The notes under the pieces: generated by a model
Database searches by the model: none
Seen by the model: the letters and a program-made list of their open reading frames with translations, nothing else
What the model was told of the DNA's origin: nothing
Shown: positions 27,153-36,054 of the stretch, piece by piece
Layout of the letters: the number at the start of each line of letters is the position of its first letter
How positions within the stretch are numbered: the first letter of the stretch is position 1
Source: Fusobacterium sp. IOR10
GTDB lineage: Bacteria > Fusobacteriota > Fusobacteriia > Fusobacteriales > Fusobacteriaceae
DNA: 64,000 bases
Direction: 5' to 3'
NCBI RefSeq assembly: GCF_010367435.1
Contig: NZ_WJWY01000007.1
Location: 22,577 to 86,576 of the forward strand
Translations under genes and position numbers: made by a program

Positions 27153-27224
27153 AAAATCCGTCCTTTTTTTAATTTTATAACTATATAATACTAAAATTTT
27201 ATTAAAAAGACAAATTTTTTAAAT

Positions 27225-28436
27225 TTATTTCATTAAATTATATCCAGCTGATTTTATTTTAGCAATAATGTCATCTCTATGAGTAGCATCTTTACATTCT
27301 ATTGCTATTGTTGCTACTTGAGAATTCATCTTAGCATCTGCTCTATACATAGATTGATTTATTCTTAGTATATTCGCTTTATTTTCACTTAATATCATTA
27401 ATAACTTTTCTAACTCCCCTGCTTTATCTAATAATTCAACATTTATTTCAACTTTTCTTCCTTCGTGGATTAAAGCTGCATTTATTATTCTTTCAATTGC
27501 AGTAATATCTGCATTTCCACCAGATATTACACAACAGACTTTTTTATTTTTTTCCTTTATTTTTCCAGACAAAACTGCAGCTACTGTGGAAGCCCCTGCC
27601 CCCTCTGCTAAAATCTTACCTTTTTCAAGTAAATATAAAATTCCTGTAGCTATTTCACCTTCTGTAACTGTAACTATTTCATCCACATATTCTGATATCA
27701 TTCTACAAGTTAAGTCCCCTGCTCTTGCAACTGCTATACCATCAGCTATTGTTGGAGATGTTTTTATAGTACAAGGATGTCCTTCTCTAACAGCTTCCAT
27801 CATTGAAGCTGCATTAGCTGGTTCCACACCTATTATTTTAGTTGAAGGTTTTAAAGTTTTAATTGCTTTGGCTATTCCAGAACAAATTCCTCCTCCTCCA
27901 ATAGGTACTAAAACTATATCTATATCATCAATATCTTCTAATATTTCAAGACCAATTGTACCTTGTCCTGCTATTACATATGGATCATCAAATGGATGAA
28001 TAAATGTAGCCCCTGTTTCTTTTTGTATTTCACAAGCTTTTTTATAGGCATCATCATAAACTGTTCCCACTTGAACTACTTCTGCACCATAGGCTTTTGT
28101 AGCAATTACTTTTGAAAATGGAGCTGTCCCTGGCATAACTATAGTAGATTTTATTCCTAAAGCTGTAGCTCCTAAAGCTACTCCTTGAGCATGATTACCA
28201 GCAGAAGAAGCAATTACTCCATGAGATTTTTCTTCATCTGTAAGATTCATTATCTTATTCATAGCTCCTCTTATCTTAAAAGAACCTGTTTTTTGTAAAT
28301 TTTCTAATTTTAAAAAAACTTTATTCCCTGTTTTTTCAAACAAACTTGGGCACTCTAGCGTTTGAGTTCTCTTTATTGAACTTTTTATTGTTTCTGCTGC
28401 CTCTTTAATCATTTCAATTGTAACTACTTCTTCCAT
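27225..28436 (-). CDS. ilvA: threonine ammonia-lyase (threonine dehydratase)
   Basis: PLP enzyme converting threonine to 2-oxobutyrate and ammonia. The 403-aa product has PLP lysine Lys54 in GSFKIRG, the phosphate-binding glycine loop VPIGGGGICSG (~178), and a C-terminal single ACT domain (~325-403). This length is that of the tdcB/ilvA short form in many anaerobes; whether it is catabolic or biosynthetic is not certain, and no other isoleucine genes are near. It has its own promoter at 28515-28543. Confidence 0.9.
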   Translation of the reverse strand: MEEVVTIEMIKEAAETIKSSIKRTQTLECPSLFEKTGNKVFLKLENLQKTGSFKIRGAMNKIMNLTDEEKSHGVIASSAGNHAQGVALGATALGIKSTIVMPGTAPFSKVIATKAYGAEVVQVGTVYDDAYKKACEIQKETGATFIHPFDDPYVIAGQGTIGLEILEDIDDIDIVLVPIGGGGICSGIAKAIKTLKPSTKIIGVEPANAASMMEAVREGHPCTIKTSPTIADGIAVARAGDLTCRMISEYVDEIVTVTEGEIATGILYLLEKGKILAEGAGASTVAAVLSGKIKEKNKKVCCVISGGNADITAIERIINAALIHEGRKVEINVELLDKAGELEKLLMILSENKANILRINQSMYRADAKMNSQVATIAIECKDATHRDDIIAKIKSAGYNLMK

Positions 28437-28514
28437 TTGTAATCCTCCTTAATTTTGATGAAATTAAAAAATAATCAATTTTTAATACTAATTTCTCAAT
28501 AGCTTTATATTAAA

Positions 28515-28543
28515 AGTATAGTTTTTTTGGTAACTTTTTTCAA
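28515..28543 (-). promoter_or_regulatory. promoter of the threonine ammonia-lyase gene
   Basis: Minus strand TTGAAA (28543-28538), 17-bp spacer, TATACT (28520-28515), with a predicted start about 70 bp before the ATG. Confidence 0.7.
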
Positions 28544-28551
28544 GCTTTTTT

Positions 28552-30030
28552 TTATTTATTTAAGTCATACATAATTTTTATCATCTCATCTCCTGTATAT
28601 ATATCTGGTTGTATTATATTTTCTTTTTTTATATTTTTTAATTTTTTTGATGTTAAGGGTCCTATGGTTATTATTTTTGTATTTTTTAAAGAACATAAGT
28701 CATTTTCCAAACATTTTATAAAGTTTTCTACCGCTGATGCACTAAAAAAAGTTATATAATCAACTTTGGAAATTACTTCTGTTAATTTATTTTTTTCTAC
28801 TTTTAATGACATATTTTTATATGCCTTTAAAATTTTAAAATCTCTATTAAATTTCAATTTTAATTCTTCTTCTCCCAAAGGGGATATATCTGAAGTGACT
28901 ACTAAAATTTTGTCTTCCTTTTCTGTAACCTTTGACATTTCTTTAGCTAATTCCAACCCTAAATAATTTTTTGGCATAATATCTGCCTTTATTTTATATT
29001 TTTCTAGCTCTTCCCTTGTCCTATCCCCAACAACACCTATTTTTATATTCCCTAATTTCCTTATGTCGTCTAAATTGTCAAAAAAGAACTTTACTCCATT
29101 TGGTGAATTAAACATTAATCCTTTATATTTTCTCAATTCATCATAGGAAAATTTATTTAAATTATTTTTTAAACTTATCATTGGAAGGAGTATTGACTTT
29201 CCACCATTTTTTTCTATTTTTTTGCAAAATTCATTTCCTAACCTTTCCTCCCTTGTAACTAAAACAGTTTTTCCAAATAAAGGTTTATCCTCAAACCATT
29301 TATAATCTTTTCTTTTATTTACAACTTCCCCTATAATTATAATTGCTGGAGGTTTTATATTTTCATTTTTTGCCAATTGATATATATCTTTCAATGTCCC
29401 TTTTATTGTTCTTTGTTTTCCTGTACATCCATTTTCAATAATCCCAACTGGAGTTGATGGATTTTTACCATTTTTTATTAATTCCTTTGAAATAAGCTCT
29501 AAGTTTTTTACTCCCATTAAAAATATTAAAGTTCCTTCTAATTTTCCTATACTTTTAAAATCATGATATGGATTATTTTTTGCTGTCATACCTGTAAACA
29601 CATGAAATGACTTTGCTATTCCTCTATTAGTCACTGGTATTCCTGCATATTCTGGAACTGATATTGCTGATGTTATTCCTGGAATTATTTCAAACTCTAT
29701 TTCATTTTTTATTAATTCCTCTATTTCTTCTCCCCCTCTTCCAAAAACAAAAGGATCTCCACCTTTTAATCTAACTACAGTTTTACCTTCCAGTGCCTTT
29801 TCCACTAAAGTTCTATTTATTTTTTCTTGAATCAATCCACCTTCAGTATTTTTTTTCCCCAAGTATATTTTTTCAGCTTTAGGATTTGAAAATCTAATAA
29901 TAATATCATTTACTAATCTATCATAAATTACACAATCAGCTTCTTCTAAACATCTTTTTCCCTTTAAGGTCAATAGTTCAAAATCTCCAGATCCCCCTCC
30001 AAGAATATAAATCTTCCCTTTATTCTTCAC
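28552..30030 (-). CDS. cobA-hemD: uroporphyrinogen-III C-methyltransferase / uroporphyrinogen-III synthase fusion
   Basis: A bifunctional 492-aa enzyme. Residues ~1-250 are the SAM-dependent CobA methylase making precorrin-2 (GGGSGDFELLTLKG at the N-terminus, VRLKGGDPFVFGRGGEE ~80-96). Residues ~255-492 are HemD, which closes the tetrapyrrole ring to uroporphyrinogen III. CobA-HemD fusions are known in Clostridia and fusobacteria. It is the last gene of the cobalamin cluster and overlaps hemC by 11 bp. No siroheme dehydrogenase/ferrochelatase domain is attached. Confidence 0.94.
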   Translation of the reverse strand: MKNKGKIYILGGGSGDFELLTLKGKRCLEEADCVIYDRLVNDIIIRFSNPKAEKIYLGKKNTEGGLIQEKINRTLVEKALEGKTVVRLKGGDPFVFGRGGEEIEELIKNEIEFEIIPGITSAISVPEYAGIPVTNRGIAKSFHVFTGMTAKNNPYHDFKSIGKLEGTLIFLMGVKNLELISKELIKNGKNPSTPVGIIENGCTGKQRTIKGTLKDIYQLAKNENIKPPAIIIIGEVVNKRKDYKWFEDKPLFGKTVLVTREERLGNEFCKKIEKNGGKSILLPMISLKNNLNKFSYDELRKYKGLMFNSPNGVKFFFDNLDDIRKLGNIKIGVVGDRTREELEKYKIKADIMPKNYLGLELAKEMSKVTEKEDKILVVTSDISPLGEEELKLKFNRDFKILKAYKNMSLKVEKNKLTEVISKVDYITFFSASAVENFIKCLENDLCSLKNTKIITIGPLTSKKLKNIKKENIIQPDIYTGDEMIKIMYDLNK

Positions 30031-30922
30031 TGATATCCTCCTGTATTTTCTTTGCTAAAACATGGGCTATTTTTTTCCTATCTGTTTTTCCACCTCTAAA
30101 AACTCTCTTATACATGTTCTTATCTGAACAATACATTCCTTGAAGTTCAATCTCATCTCCTACAAAATATCCAGCACATCCCATTGGAGTGTGACATCCT
30201 CCATCAAATATTTTAGAAAATTCCCTTTCCACTTCTATTATTTCCATTGTTTTTTTGTCAGTTATTTCTTTTAATATCTCTAAAAGCTCAGCATCATTGC
30301 CTCTACATTGGATATATATTGCTCCCTGTGCTGGAGCTGGAATCACATCTTCTATACTAAAGTATTCTGTTATTTTATCTTCTAATCCTGTTCTAATTAA
30401 TCCTGCTCCTGCTAAAACAATCCCATCAAAGTTTTCTTCTTTTAGTTTTTTTAATCTAGTATGAATATTTCCTCTAATTGGTTTTATAATAGCATCCCTT
30501 CTTAATTCTTTAATACATCTAGCTCTTCTTATTGAGCTAGTCCCTATTACTGGATTTTTAGGTAAATCTTTTAAAAATTTTCCTGTTTTTGATATAAATA
30601 CATCTCTATTATCTGCTCTTTTTGGAACTCCCCCTAGAATTAATCCATTGGGACTAACACTTGGCATATCTTTCATAGAGTGAACTGCAAAATCTATTTC
30701 CCCATCTAATAATTCTTTTTCTATTTCCTTAGTAAAAAAATTTTTTAAAGAAACATCTTTATTTCCCCAATTTGTTCTTAAATCTTTATCTCCTGTTGTT
30801 ATAATTTCCTTTATATGAAATTCTAACTTTGGAAACTTTTCTTTAATTAAATTCATTACTATCTTTGTTTGGGCTATGGCTAAAACACTTCCTCTGGTTC
30901 CTATTTTAAAAAGTTTTCTCAT
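30020..30922 (-). CDS. hemC: hydroxymethylbilane synthase (porphobilinogen deaminase)
   Basis: Polymerises four porphobilinogens into hydroxymethylbilane. The 300-aa product has GTRGSVLAIAQT (~8-19), the central SIRRARCIKEL block (~151), and the dipyrromethane-cofactor cysteine about residue 242 in FDGGCHTPMG. It sits between cbiJ and the cobA-hemD fusion, so uroporphyrinogen III production is coupled to corrin synthesis. hemA, hemL and hemB are not in the window. Confidence 0.96.
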   Translation of the reverse strand: MRKLFKIGTRGSVLAIAQTKIVMNLIKEKFPKLEFHIKEIITTGDKDLRTNWGNKDVSLKNFFTKEIEKELLDGEIDFAVHSMKDMPSVSPNGLILGGVPKRADNRDVFISKTGKFLKDLPKNPVIGTSSIRRARCIKELRRDAIIKPIRGNIHTRLKKLKEENFDGIVLAGAGLIRTGLEDKITEYFSIEDVIPAPAQGAIYIQCRGNDAELLEILKEITDKKTMEIIEVEREFSKIFDGGCHTPMGCAGYFVGDEIELQGMYCSDKNMYKRVFRGGKTDRKKIAHVLAKKIQEDISEE

Positions 30923-30923
30923 T

Positions 30924-31676
30924 TTATTCTCCTATATTTTCTTTGAATTTTTTTAAAATAACTTTTAAATCATCAGTTTCCCAAGAATAGTTAAGAAGAG
31001 GTTTTTTTAATATAACTACTGTAATATTATTTTTTAAAGCTGATTCTATCTTTTCCTTTTCCCCACCTATATCTCCACTTTCCTTTGTTATTAAATATTT
31101 TATATTATAATCCTTATAAATAACACAATTAAAATCTTTAGTAAATGGACCTTGTATTCCAATTATATTTTTTGCCAGCACCCCTATATTTTCAACTTTT
31201 TGTATAGCATTTACAGTTGGTAAAACCCTAAAATAAATACTTTTTAAATTTTTTAAATTTTCAAATTTTTTTACACTGTTGCTACCTAAAGTACTTAAAA
31301 TATTTCCATTTAAATTTGATACAAATTCTACTAACTCTTCTATTCTATTAAATTCAATACAGTTATCATATTCATATGTTTTTCTATTAAACCTATAATA
31401 TTCAATGTTTTTATACTTTGAAACTTTCATAGCATTTTTGGAAACATTTATAGCATATGGATGAGTAAAATCAAATATCCTTTTCACATTATGTGTCTCC
31501 ACAAATTCTAACATTTCATTTTCTTCCATAGCTTTCACTATTACCTTTAAGTTATATTCATCTAGTAATTTTTTCCCATATTCACTTATTGTTGTCACCA
31601 GTATATTTTCTCTAAACTCTATTAAAGATTTTAGAAAGCATCTTGAATCTTTAGTTCCACCAATTATCCAATCCAT
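30924..31676 (-). CDS. cbiJ: cobalt-precorrin-6A reductase
   Basis: NAD(P)H-dependent reduction of the corrin macrocycle at the precorrin-6A stage. The 250-aa product has the family N-terminus WIIGGTKDSRCFL, FDFTHPYAINVSKNAM (~67-82), and the C-terminal TKESGDIGGEKEKIESAL (~198-215). It starts one base from the end of cbiH. Divergence from the better-studied CobK is substantial, but the operon position fixes the assignment. Confidence 0.9.
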   Translation of the reverse strand: MDWIIGGTKDSRCFLKSLIEFRENILVTTISEYGKKLLDEYNLKVIVKAMEENEMLEFVETHNVKRIFDFTHPYAINVSKNAMKVSKYKNIEYYRFNRKTYEYDNCIEFNRIEELVEFVSNLNGNILSTLGSNSVKKFENLKNLKSIYFRVLPTVNAIQKVENIGVLAKNIIGIQGPFTKDFNCVIYKDYNIKYLITKESGDIGGEKEKIESALKNNITVVILKKPLLNYSWETDDLKVILKKFKENIGE

Positions 31677-32408
31677 TTAATCCACCTTATATCCTCTTGG
31701 AGTTATCATTTTCCCATCTTTTACAAAGGTTTTTGAATTTCCTACTATAACAGTTGAAAACATATTTATTTCACAGTTAAGCATATTTTCTATATCTGTT
31801 ATCTCATAGTTTTCTCCTATTCTTCCAACGTTTCTAGCTATTAAAACTGGAATTTTAGAATCCTTATACTTCATCATAATCTCTCTTGCTTCTTCTATTT
31901 GCTTGGTTCTACTTTTACTTTTAGGATTATAAAGTGAAATAACAAAATCTCCTTTAGATGCTAGTTCTATTCTTTTTTTAATTAATTCCCAATCAGTTAA
32001 TAAGTCACTTAAAGAAATTGTTACACTATCGTGCATAATGGGAGCTCCTACTAAAGATGCGCTGGCAGTGGCAGCAGTTACCCCTGGTACAACCTCAACC
32101 TCTATCCCTGAGCCACTAGCTATTTCCAGCATAATACCTGCCATCCCATAAACTCCAGCATCCCCTGAGCTTATTAGGGACACAATCTGCCCTTCTCTAG
32201 CTAGTCTCAGTGTTTCTTCGCATCTTTCTATTTCTTTTTTCATAAAAGACTTTATAAAAATTTTGTTTTCAAATATTTTTTCCACTAAAGAAACATAAGT
32301 TTTATGCCCTATTATTACATCTGATTTTTCCATGGAATTATAGGCTCTAAATGTCATGTTTTCTTTATTACCTGGACCTATCCCTATCACATAAATCTTT
32401 CCTATCAC
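31677..32408 (-). CDS. cbiH: cobalt-precorrin-3B C17-methyltransferase
   Basis: SAM-dependent methylase that contracts the ring of cobalt-precorrin-3. The 243-aa protein carries IYVIGIGPGNKENMT at its N-terminus and the SSGDAGVYGMAG loop of the family. Start choice: GTG at 32408, because a perfect AGGAGG lies 6 bases before it; a longer reading frame exists upstream but would overlap cbiG by 80 bp without a better site. Even so it overlaps the end of cbiG by 41 bp, so the two are probably translationally coupled. Confidence 0.92.
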   Translation of the reverse strand: MIGKIYVIGIGPGNKENMTFRAYNSMEKSDVIIGHKTYVSLVEKIFENKIFIKSFMKKEIERCEETLRLAREGQIVSLISSGDAGVYGMAGIMLEIASGSGIEVEVVPGVTAATASASLVGAPIMHDSVTISLSDLLTDWELIKKRIELASKGDFVISLYNPKSKSRTKQIEEAREIMMKYKDSKIPVLIARNVGRIGENYEITDIENMLNCEINMFSTVIVGNSKTFVKDGKMITPRGYKVD

Positions 32409-33378
32409 TTGTTTCCTCCTCAAATATTGAAAGTGTAATTCCATCATATTTTAATTTTTCAACTAATAATTTCCCTTTTTTATTTGAAGCTAAATATGCT
32501 GATGGTGCTGAAACACTGTAAACTCCAACTGACTTAAATACAAACTCAGATCCTTTAAATTTCCTATGAACTAACTTTATATCTTCTTTATTTATTATTT
32601 TTAATTCTTTTTCAAAACTTTTAGCTGCTTCTATTATTCCTTTTTCATTTTTTTTAATGTCTATTGTAGCAAAAAACCTTATCCCTTGTAAAGATAAATT
32701 ATTTTTTTTAAAGCTATCCTTAATTGCATCTATTATCTCATTTTTAGTTTTCCCTTTTTTGCACCCTATACCCACTATTAAATTTTTAGGAATTATTTTT
32801 GAAATTTCTATTTTTTCTCTATTACTCACAATAATTACCCCACTTGGATTATAAGATGTTATATTATGTGGAACCTTTAGCTGAACTTTTTCCCCTGCAA
32901 CTATTAAACTAGTTACTTTTTTAGCTGATTCTAAATCCTCTATCTTAGAATTAATTCTCATAGCAATAGTATCCACTGCTATTTTTCCAGAAATATCTGA
33001 TGCTGTTGTAATCACAGGTATGGATTTTAGTATTTTTGCAATTTTACTAGTTAATTCATTTGCTCCACCTAAATGTCCTGATAAAAGTGAAATTACAAAA
33101 TTCCCCTCTTGGTCAACAACTAATACTGCAGGGTCCTTATCCTTTCCCTTTAAATATGGGCTTATAACTCTAACAGCAATCCCAGTTGAAGTTATAAAAA
33201 TAAATGCATTGTATTTTAAGCAAATTTCTCTATAAGTATCTGATAATGAATTTTCTATTAGCTTAGTTCCATTTTCTTTCAATTTAGAAATTGTGTATAT
33301 ATCACATTCTATTTCTTTTTTTATCTCATAACTCTTGGATAGCCCTTTTTCAGTAACACATATAACAGCTATTTTCAT
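32368..33378 (-). CDS. cbiG: cobalt-precorrin-5A hydrolase
   Basis: Opens the delta-lactone and releases acetaldehyde in the anaerobic corrin route; its presence marks the early-cobalt pathway. The 336-aa protein has the N-terminal CbiG block (FITSTGIAVRVISPYLKGK in the middle of the first domain, LLSGHLGGANELT) and a C-terminal domain beginning near GIGCKKGKTKNEI. It overlaps cbiF by 4 bp and cbiH by 41 bp. Confidence 0.94.
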   Translation of the reverse strand: MKIAVICVTEKGLSKSYEIKKEIECDIYTISKLKENGTKLIENSLSDTYREICLKYNAFIFITSTGIAVRVISPYLKGKDKDPAVLVVDQEGNFVISLLSGHLGGANELTSKIAKILKSIPVITTASDISGKIAVDTIAMRINSKIEDLESAKKVTSLIVAGEKVQLKVPHNITSYNPSGVIIVSNREKIEISKIIPKNLIVGIGCKKGKTKNEIIDAIKDSFKKNNLSLQGIRFFATIDIKKNEKGIIEAAKSFEKELKIINKEDIKLVHRKFKGSEFVFKSVGVYSVSAPSAYLASNKKGKLLVEKLKYDGITLSIFEEETSDRKDLCDRDRSR

Positions 33379-34145
33379 AACTCTTCCTTTTTTATTCCCT
33401 TTCTAAATTCATGGGTGAAATATTTATCATATAACTTAGATTTTGAATATTTATTTCCTAAAAAATTTCCTACTAAAATTTGAGCTGTTTTAGTTATGTT
33501 TGCTTCTTCAACTAATTTAGCTATATTTTCCAAAGTTCCTTCTACAATTTTTTGATCTTTCCATGTTGCTTTTTGAACAACTGCAATTGGAGTATTCTTT
33601 TCATAATGCTTTAATAATTTCTCAACCACATTTTCTATCATATGTACTGATAAAAAAATTGCCATTGAACATTTATGTGAAGCTAACTTATCTAGAGATT
33701 CATTCTCTGGAACTGGAGTTCTTCCTTCCATCCTTGTGCAAATAACAGTTTGGCTAACATCTGGCAATGTAAATTCTTTTTTTAACACTGCTGCTGAAGC
33801 TAAAAATGAACTTACCCCTGGGATTACTTCATACTCAATATTATTTTCTTCTAATATATTCATTTGTTCCCTATGAGCTCCAAAAATAGAGGGATCCCCT
33901 GTATGTACCCTGGCTACTTTTTTCCCTTTTTTCACATTATTTATTGTTGTTTCCATTACCTCTTCTAAATTCATTTTAGCACTATTATATATTTTTGCTT
34001 CTGGTTTATGGCACTCTATAATTTCTCTAGCTACTAATGAACCTGCATAAATTATTATGTCTGCTTCTTTTATAATTTTTTGACCCTTTACTGTTATTAA
34101 TTCTGGATCTCCAGGTCCTGCCCCTATAAAATAAACTTTTTCCAT
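33375..34145 (-). CDS. cbiF: cobalt-precorrin-4 C11-methyltransferase
   Basis: SAM-dependent corrin methylase of the same fold as CbiL, CbiH and CobA. The 256-aa sequence has YFIGAGPGDPELITVKG (~5-21), RVHTGDPSIFGAHREQ (~79-94) and PGVSSFLASAA (~107), all close to characterised CbiF. It overlaps cbiL by 22 bp, with AGGAGG inside the end of cbiL. Confidence 0.95.
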   Translation of the reverse strand: MEKVYFIGAGPGDPELITVKGQKIIKEADIIIYAGSLVAREIIECHKPEAKIYNSAKMNLEEVMETTINNVKKGKKVARVHTGDPSIFGAHREQMNILEENNIEYEVIPGVSSFLASAAVLKKEFTLPDVSQTVICTRMEGRTPVPENESLDKLASHKCSMAIFLSVHMIENVVEKLLKHYEKNTPIAVVQKATWKDQKIVEGTLENIAKLVEEANITKTAQILVGNFLGNKYSKSKLYDKYFTHEFRKGIKKEEL

Positions 34146-34843
34146 TGTTCTATTCCTCCTTTTTTCAATAAAAGAGTTGAAAAATAAGGTATATTATTTT
34201 CATCTAATTCATCTAAATTAAAATACACTCTTTCTTTTTCTTTTCCTGATTCACAAACTAAAATAACATTATTCTCGTTTCCAGTTTCCTTTAAAACTTT
34301 TTTTAATTCCTTAAATTTTAAAGAAACCTTCATTATTACAACATTATCTATTCCATCTATCTCTTGTTTTATATTACAATTTTTATGTAAAGGTAATATC
34401 TTTAAAGTTTCATTCCCAATTACTAGAGGAATATTAAATCTTGAACTAAGATCTGAGAAAGAAGAAATTCCAGAAATTGTCTGAACTTCATATTTTGAGG
34501 ATATATTTTCCAACAAATATATGTATGTACTATAAACCATAGGATCTCCTATAGTTAAAAATGCTACATTTTTATTGTCCTTTAAATATTTTTCCACTAT
34601 TTCTGCATTCTTTTTCCTTTCTTTTTTTCTCTCATCTAATTTAGGATTCATTGAAAATTCAACATTTACCAATTTAACATCTTTTTTCAAATATTCCTTT
34701 GCTATATTATAGGCTGTACTCTTAAAATTTCTTCCTGCATTTGGAATTAAAACTATATCTATTTTCTTTAATATATTTACTGCTTTTATTGTAAGCATCT
34801 CTGGATCTCCAACCCCAACACCTATCCCATAAAATTTATTCAT
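34124..34843 (-). CDS. cbiL: cobalt-precorrin-2 C20-methyltransferase
   Basis: Adds the methyl at C20 of cobalt-sirohydrochlorin, the first committed corrin methylation after cobalt insertion. 239 aa with GIGVGDPEMLTIKAV (~6-20), FLTIGDPMVYSTYIYLL (~95-111) and ISGISSFSDLSSRF (~124). It lies 19 bp after cbiT. The chelatase that would make its substrate is not in this window. Confidence 0.92.
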   Translation of the reverse strand: MNKFYGIGVGVGDPEMLTIKAVNILKKIDIVLIPNAGRNFKSTAYNIAKEYLKKDVKLVNVEFSMNPKLDERKKERKKNAEIVEKYLKDNKNVAFLTIGDPMVYSTYIYLLENISSKYEVQTISGISSFSDLSSRFNIPLVIGNETLKILPLHKNCNIKQEIDGIDNVVIMKVSLKFKELKKVLKETGNENNVILVCESGKEKERVYFNLDELDENNIPYFSTLLLKKGGIEQWKKFIL

Positions 34844-34862
34844 TTTTTACCTCTCTATCTTT

Positions 34863-35429
34863 TTATTTTTTAGCACTTATTATATATATGGGATTTTCTC
34901 CAGTCATCATAGTATAATCCCCTATGTTTTTATTTTTGGAAATACTTACATTTATAATTTGAATATCTTTCAATATTTCTTTTTTTTCCTTTAAAATTTT
35001 TAAAACTTCACTTAAAGTTTCAAGAGCAATAGTATTTATAACTAATATACTATTATTTTCAGAATGTTTTATAAAATAATCTACTATTCCTTCCATGTTA
35101 TTAGAAGAACCTCCAATAAACATTCTATTGAATTTTTTTATTTTTAAATCTTCAGGAGCATTTCCATGAATTATTTCTAAATTATTAATTTTAAATTTTT
35201 CCATGTTATCCCTAATGAAATTAACAGCCATTTCTTTTTTTTCAACAGCATAAACTTTTCCAGTTTCTAAATAGGTAGCAGCTTCTATTCCTATACTTCC
35301 TGTTCCTGCTCCAACATCTATTAAAATAGAATCTTTCTTTAAATCTAGTTTTCCTATTGAAATCATCCTAATTTCTTCCTTTGTCATTGGGATTTTTCCC
35401 CTTATAAACTCTTCATCTTTAATATGCAT
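34863..35429 (-). CDS. cbiT: cobalt-precorrin-6B C15-methyltransferase (decarboxylating)
   Basis: Rossmann-fold SAM methylase that methylates C15 and removes the C12 acetate carboxyl. The 188-aa protein has GKIPMTKEEIRMISIGKL (~10-27) and the SAM loop DVGAGTGSIGIEAA (~38-51). It follows cbiE by one base; many other bacteria fuse the two as CobL, here they remain separate. Confidence 0.95.
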   Translation of the reverse strand: MHIKDEEFIRGKIPMTKEEIRMISIGKLDLKKDSILIDVGAGTGSIGIEAATYLETGKVYAVEKKEMAVNFIRDNMEKFKINNLEIIHGNAPEDLKIKKFNRMFIGGSSNNMEGIVDYFIKHSENNSILVINTIALETLSEVLKILKEKKEILKDIQIINVSISKNKNIGDYTMMTGENPIYIISAKK

Positions 35430-35430
35430 A

Positions 35431-36054
35431 TTACTCCTTTTTTAAAATTAATACATTCATTTCATAGTCCCTTATGTATTCTTTTAAATTATTAATTTTA
35501 AATCTTTCTATTTTTTCATTGTCATAGGATAAATTTTCTCCTATAATCATTTCAATATTAAAATATTCCTTTTCGTATAGTATCTCTCCAATATGTTTAG
35601 GAGTATTATTCTTATCTGTTAATAATACTATTCCTTTTTTACTTTTATCTAGTTTGCTAATGAAATCTAATTTCCTTCCATGCATACTATATAAGTTATA
35701 ATATTCCCAAGTTTCACCTATTTTTGAAAACAAATATTGAAAGGATGAAATCCCTGGGATAATATTTTCAATTTCTTTTTCATAAAATCTTCTTAAATAT
35801 GAAACTAAACTGTAAAAACCTGTATCCCCAGAAACAATAAAACATATTTTTTTCTCTATGTTTTTATCCACATAGTCCTTCATATGAGCTAATTTTTTCA
35901 ATGTATATAGTTCTTGAAATGTTAATAAGGGAGAAATATCCTTTAGTTGTCTTTCTCCCCCTATAATTATATCTGAAGCAATTAATTTTTTTTTAGCTAT
36001 TCCAGTTATATAATCTAAATTTCCCACACCTAAACCTACAATATCTATACTCAT
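35431..36054 (-). CDS. cbiE: cobalt-precorrin-7 C5-methyltransferase
   Basis: SAM-dependent corrin methylase acting at C5. At 207 aa it has the family N-terminus IVGLGVGNLDYITGIA, IIGGERQLKD (~29) and CFIVSGDTGFYSLVSYL (~70). It overlaps cbiD by 4 bp and precedes cbiT. Confidence 0.93.
   Translation of the reverse strand: MSIDIVGLGVGNLDYITGIAKKKLIASDIIIGGERQLKDISPLLTFQELYTLKKLAHMKDYVDKNIEKKICFIVSGDTGFYSLVSYLRRFYEKEIENIIPGISSFQYLFSKIGETWEYYNLYSMHGRKLDFISKLDKSKKGIVLLTDKNNTPKHIGEILYEKEYFNIEMIIGENLSYDNEKIERFKINNLKEYIRDYEMNVLILKKE

Noticed and set aside
27586..27999. 137-codon plus-strand frame inside threonine ammonia-lyase
   Set aside because: Antisense shadow of a conserved gene; no ribosome site or family resemblance.
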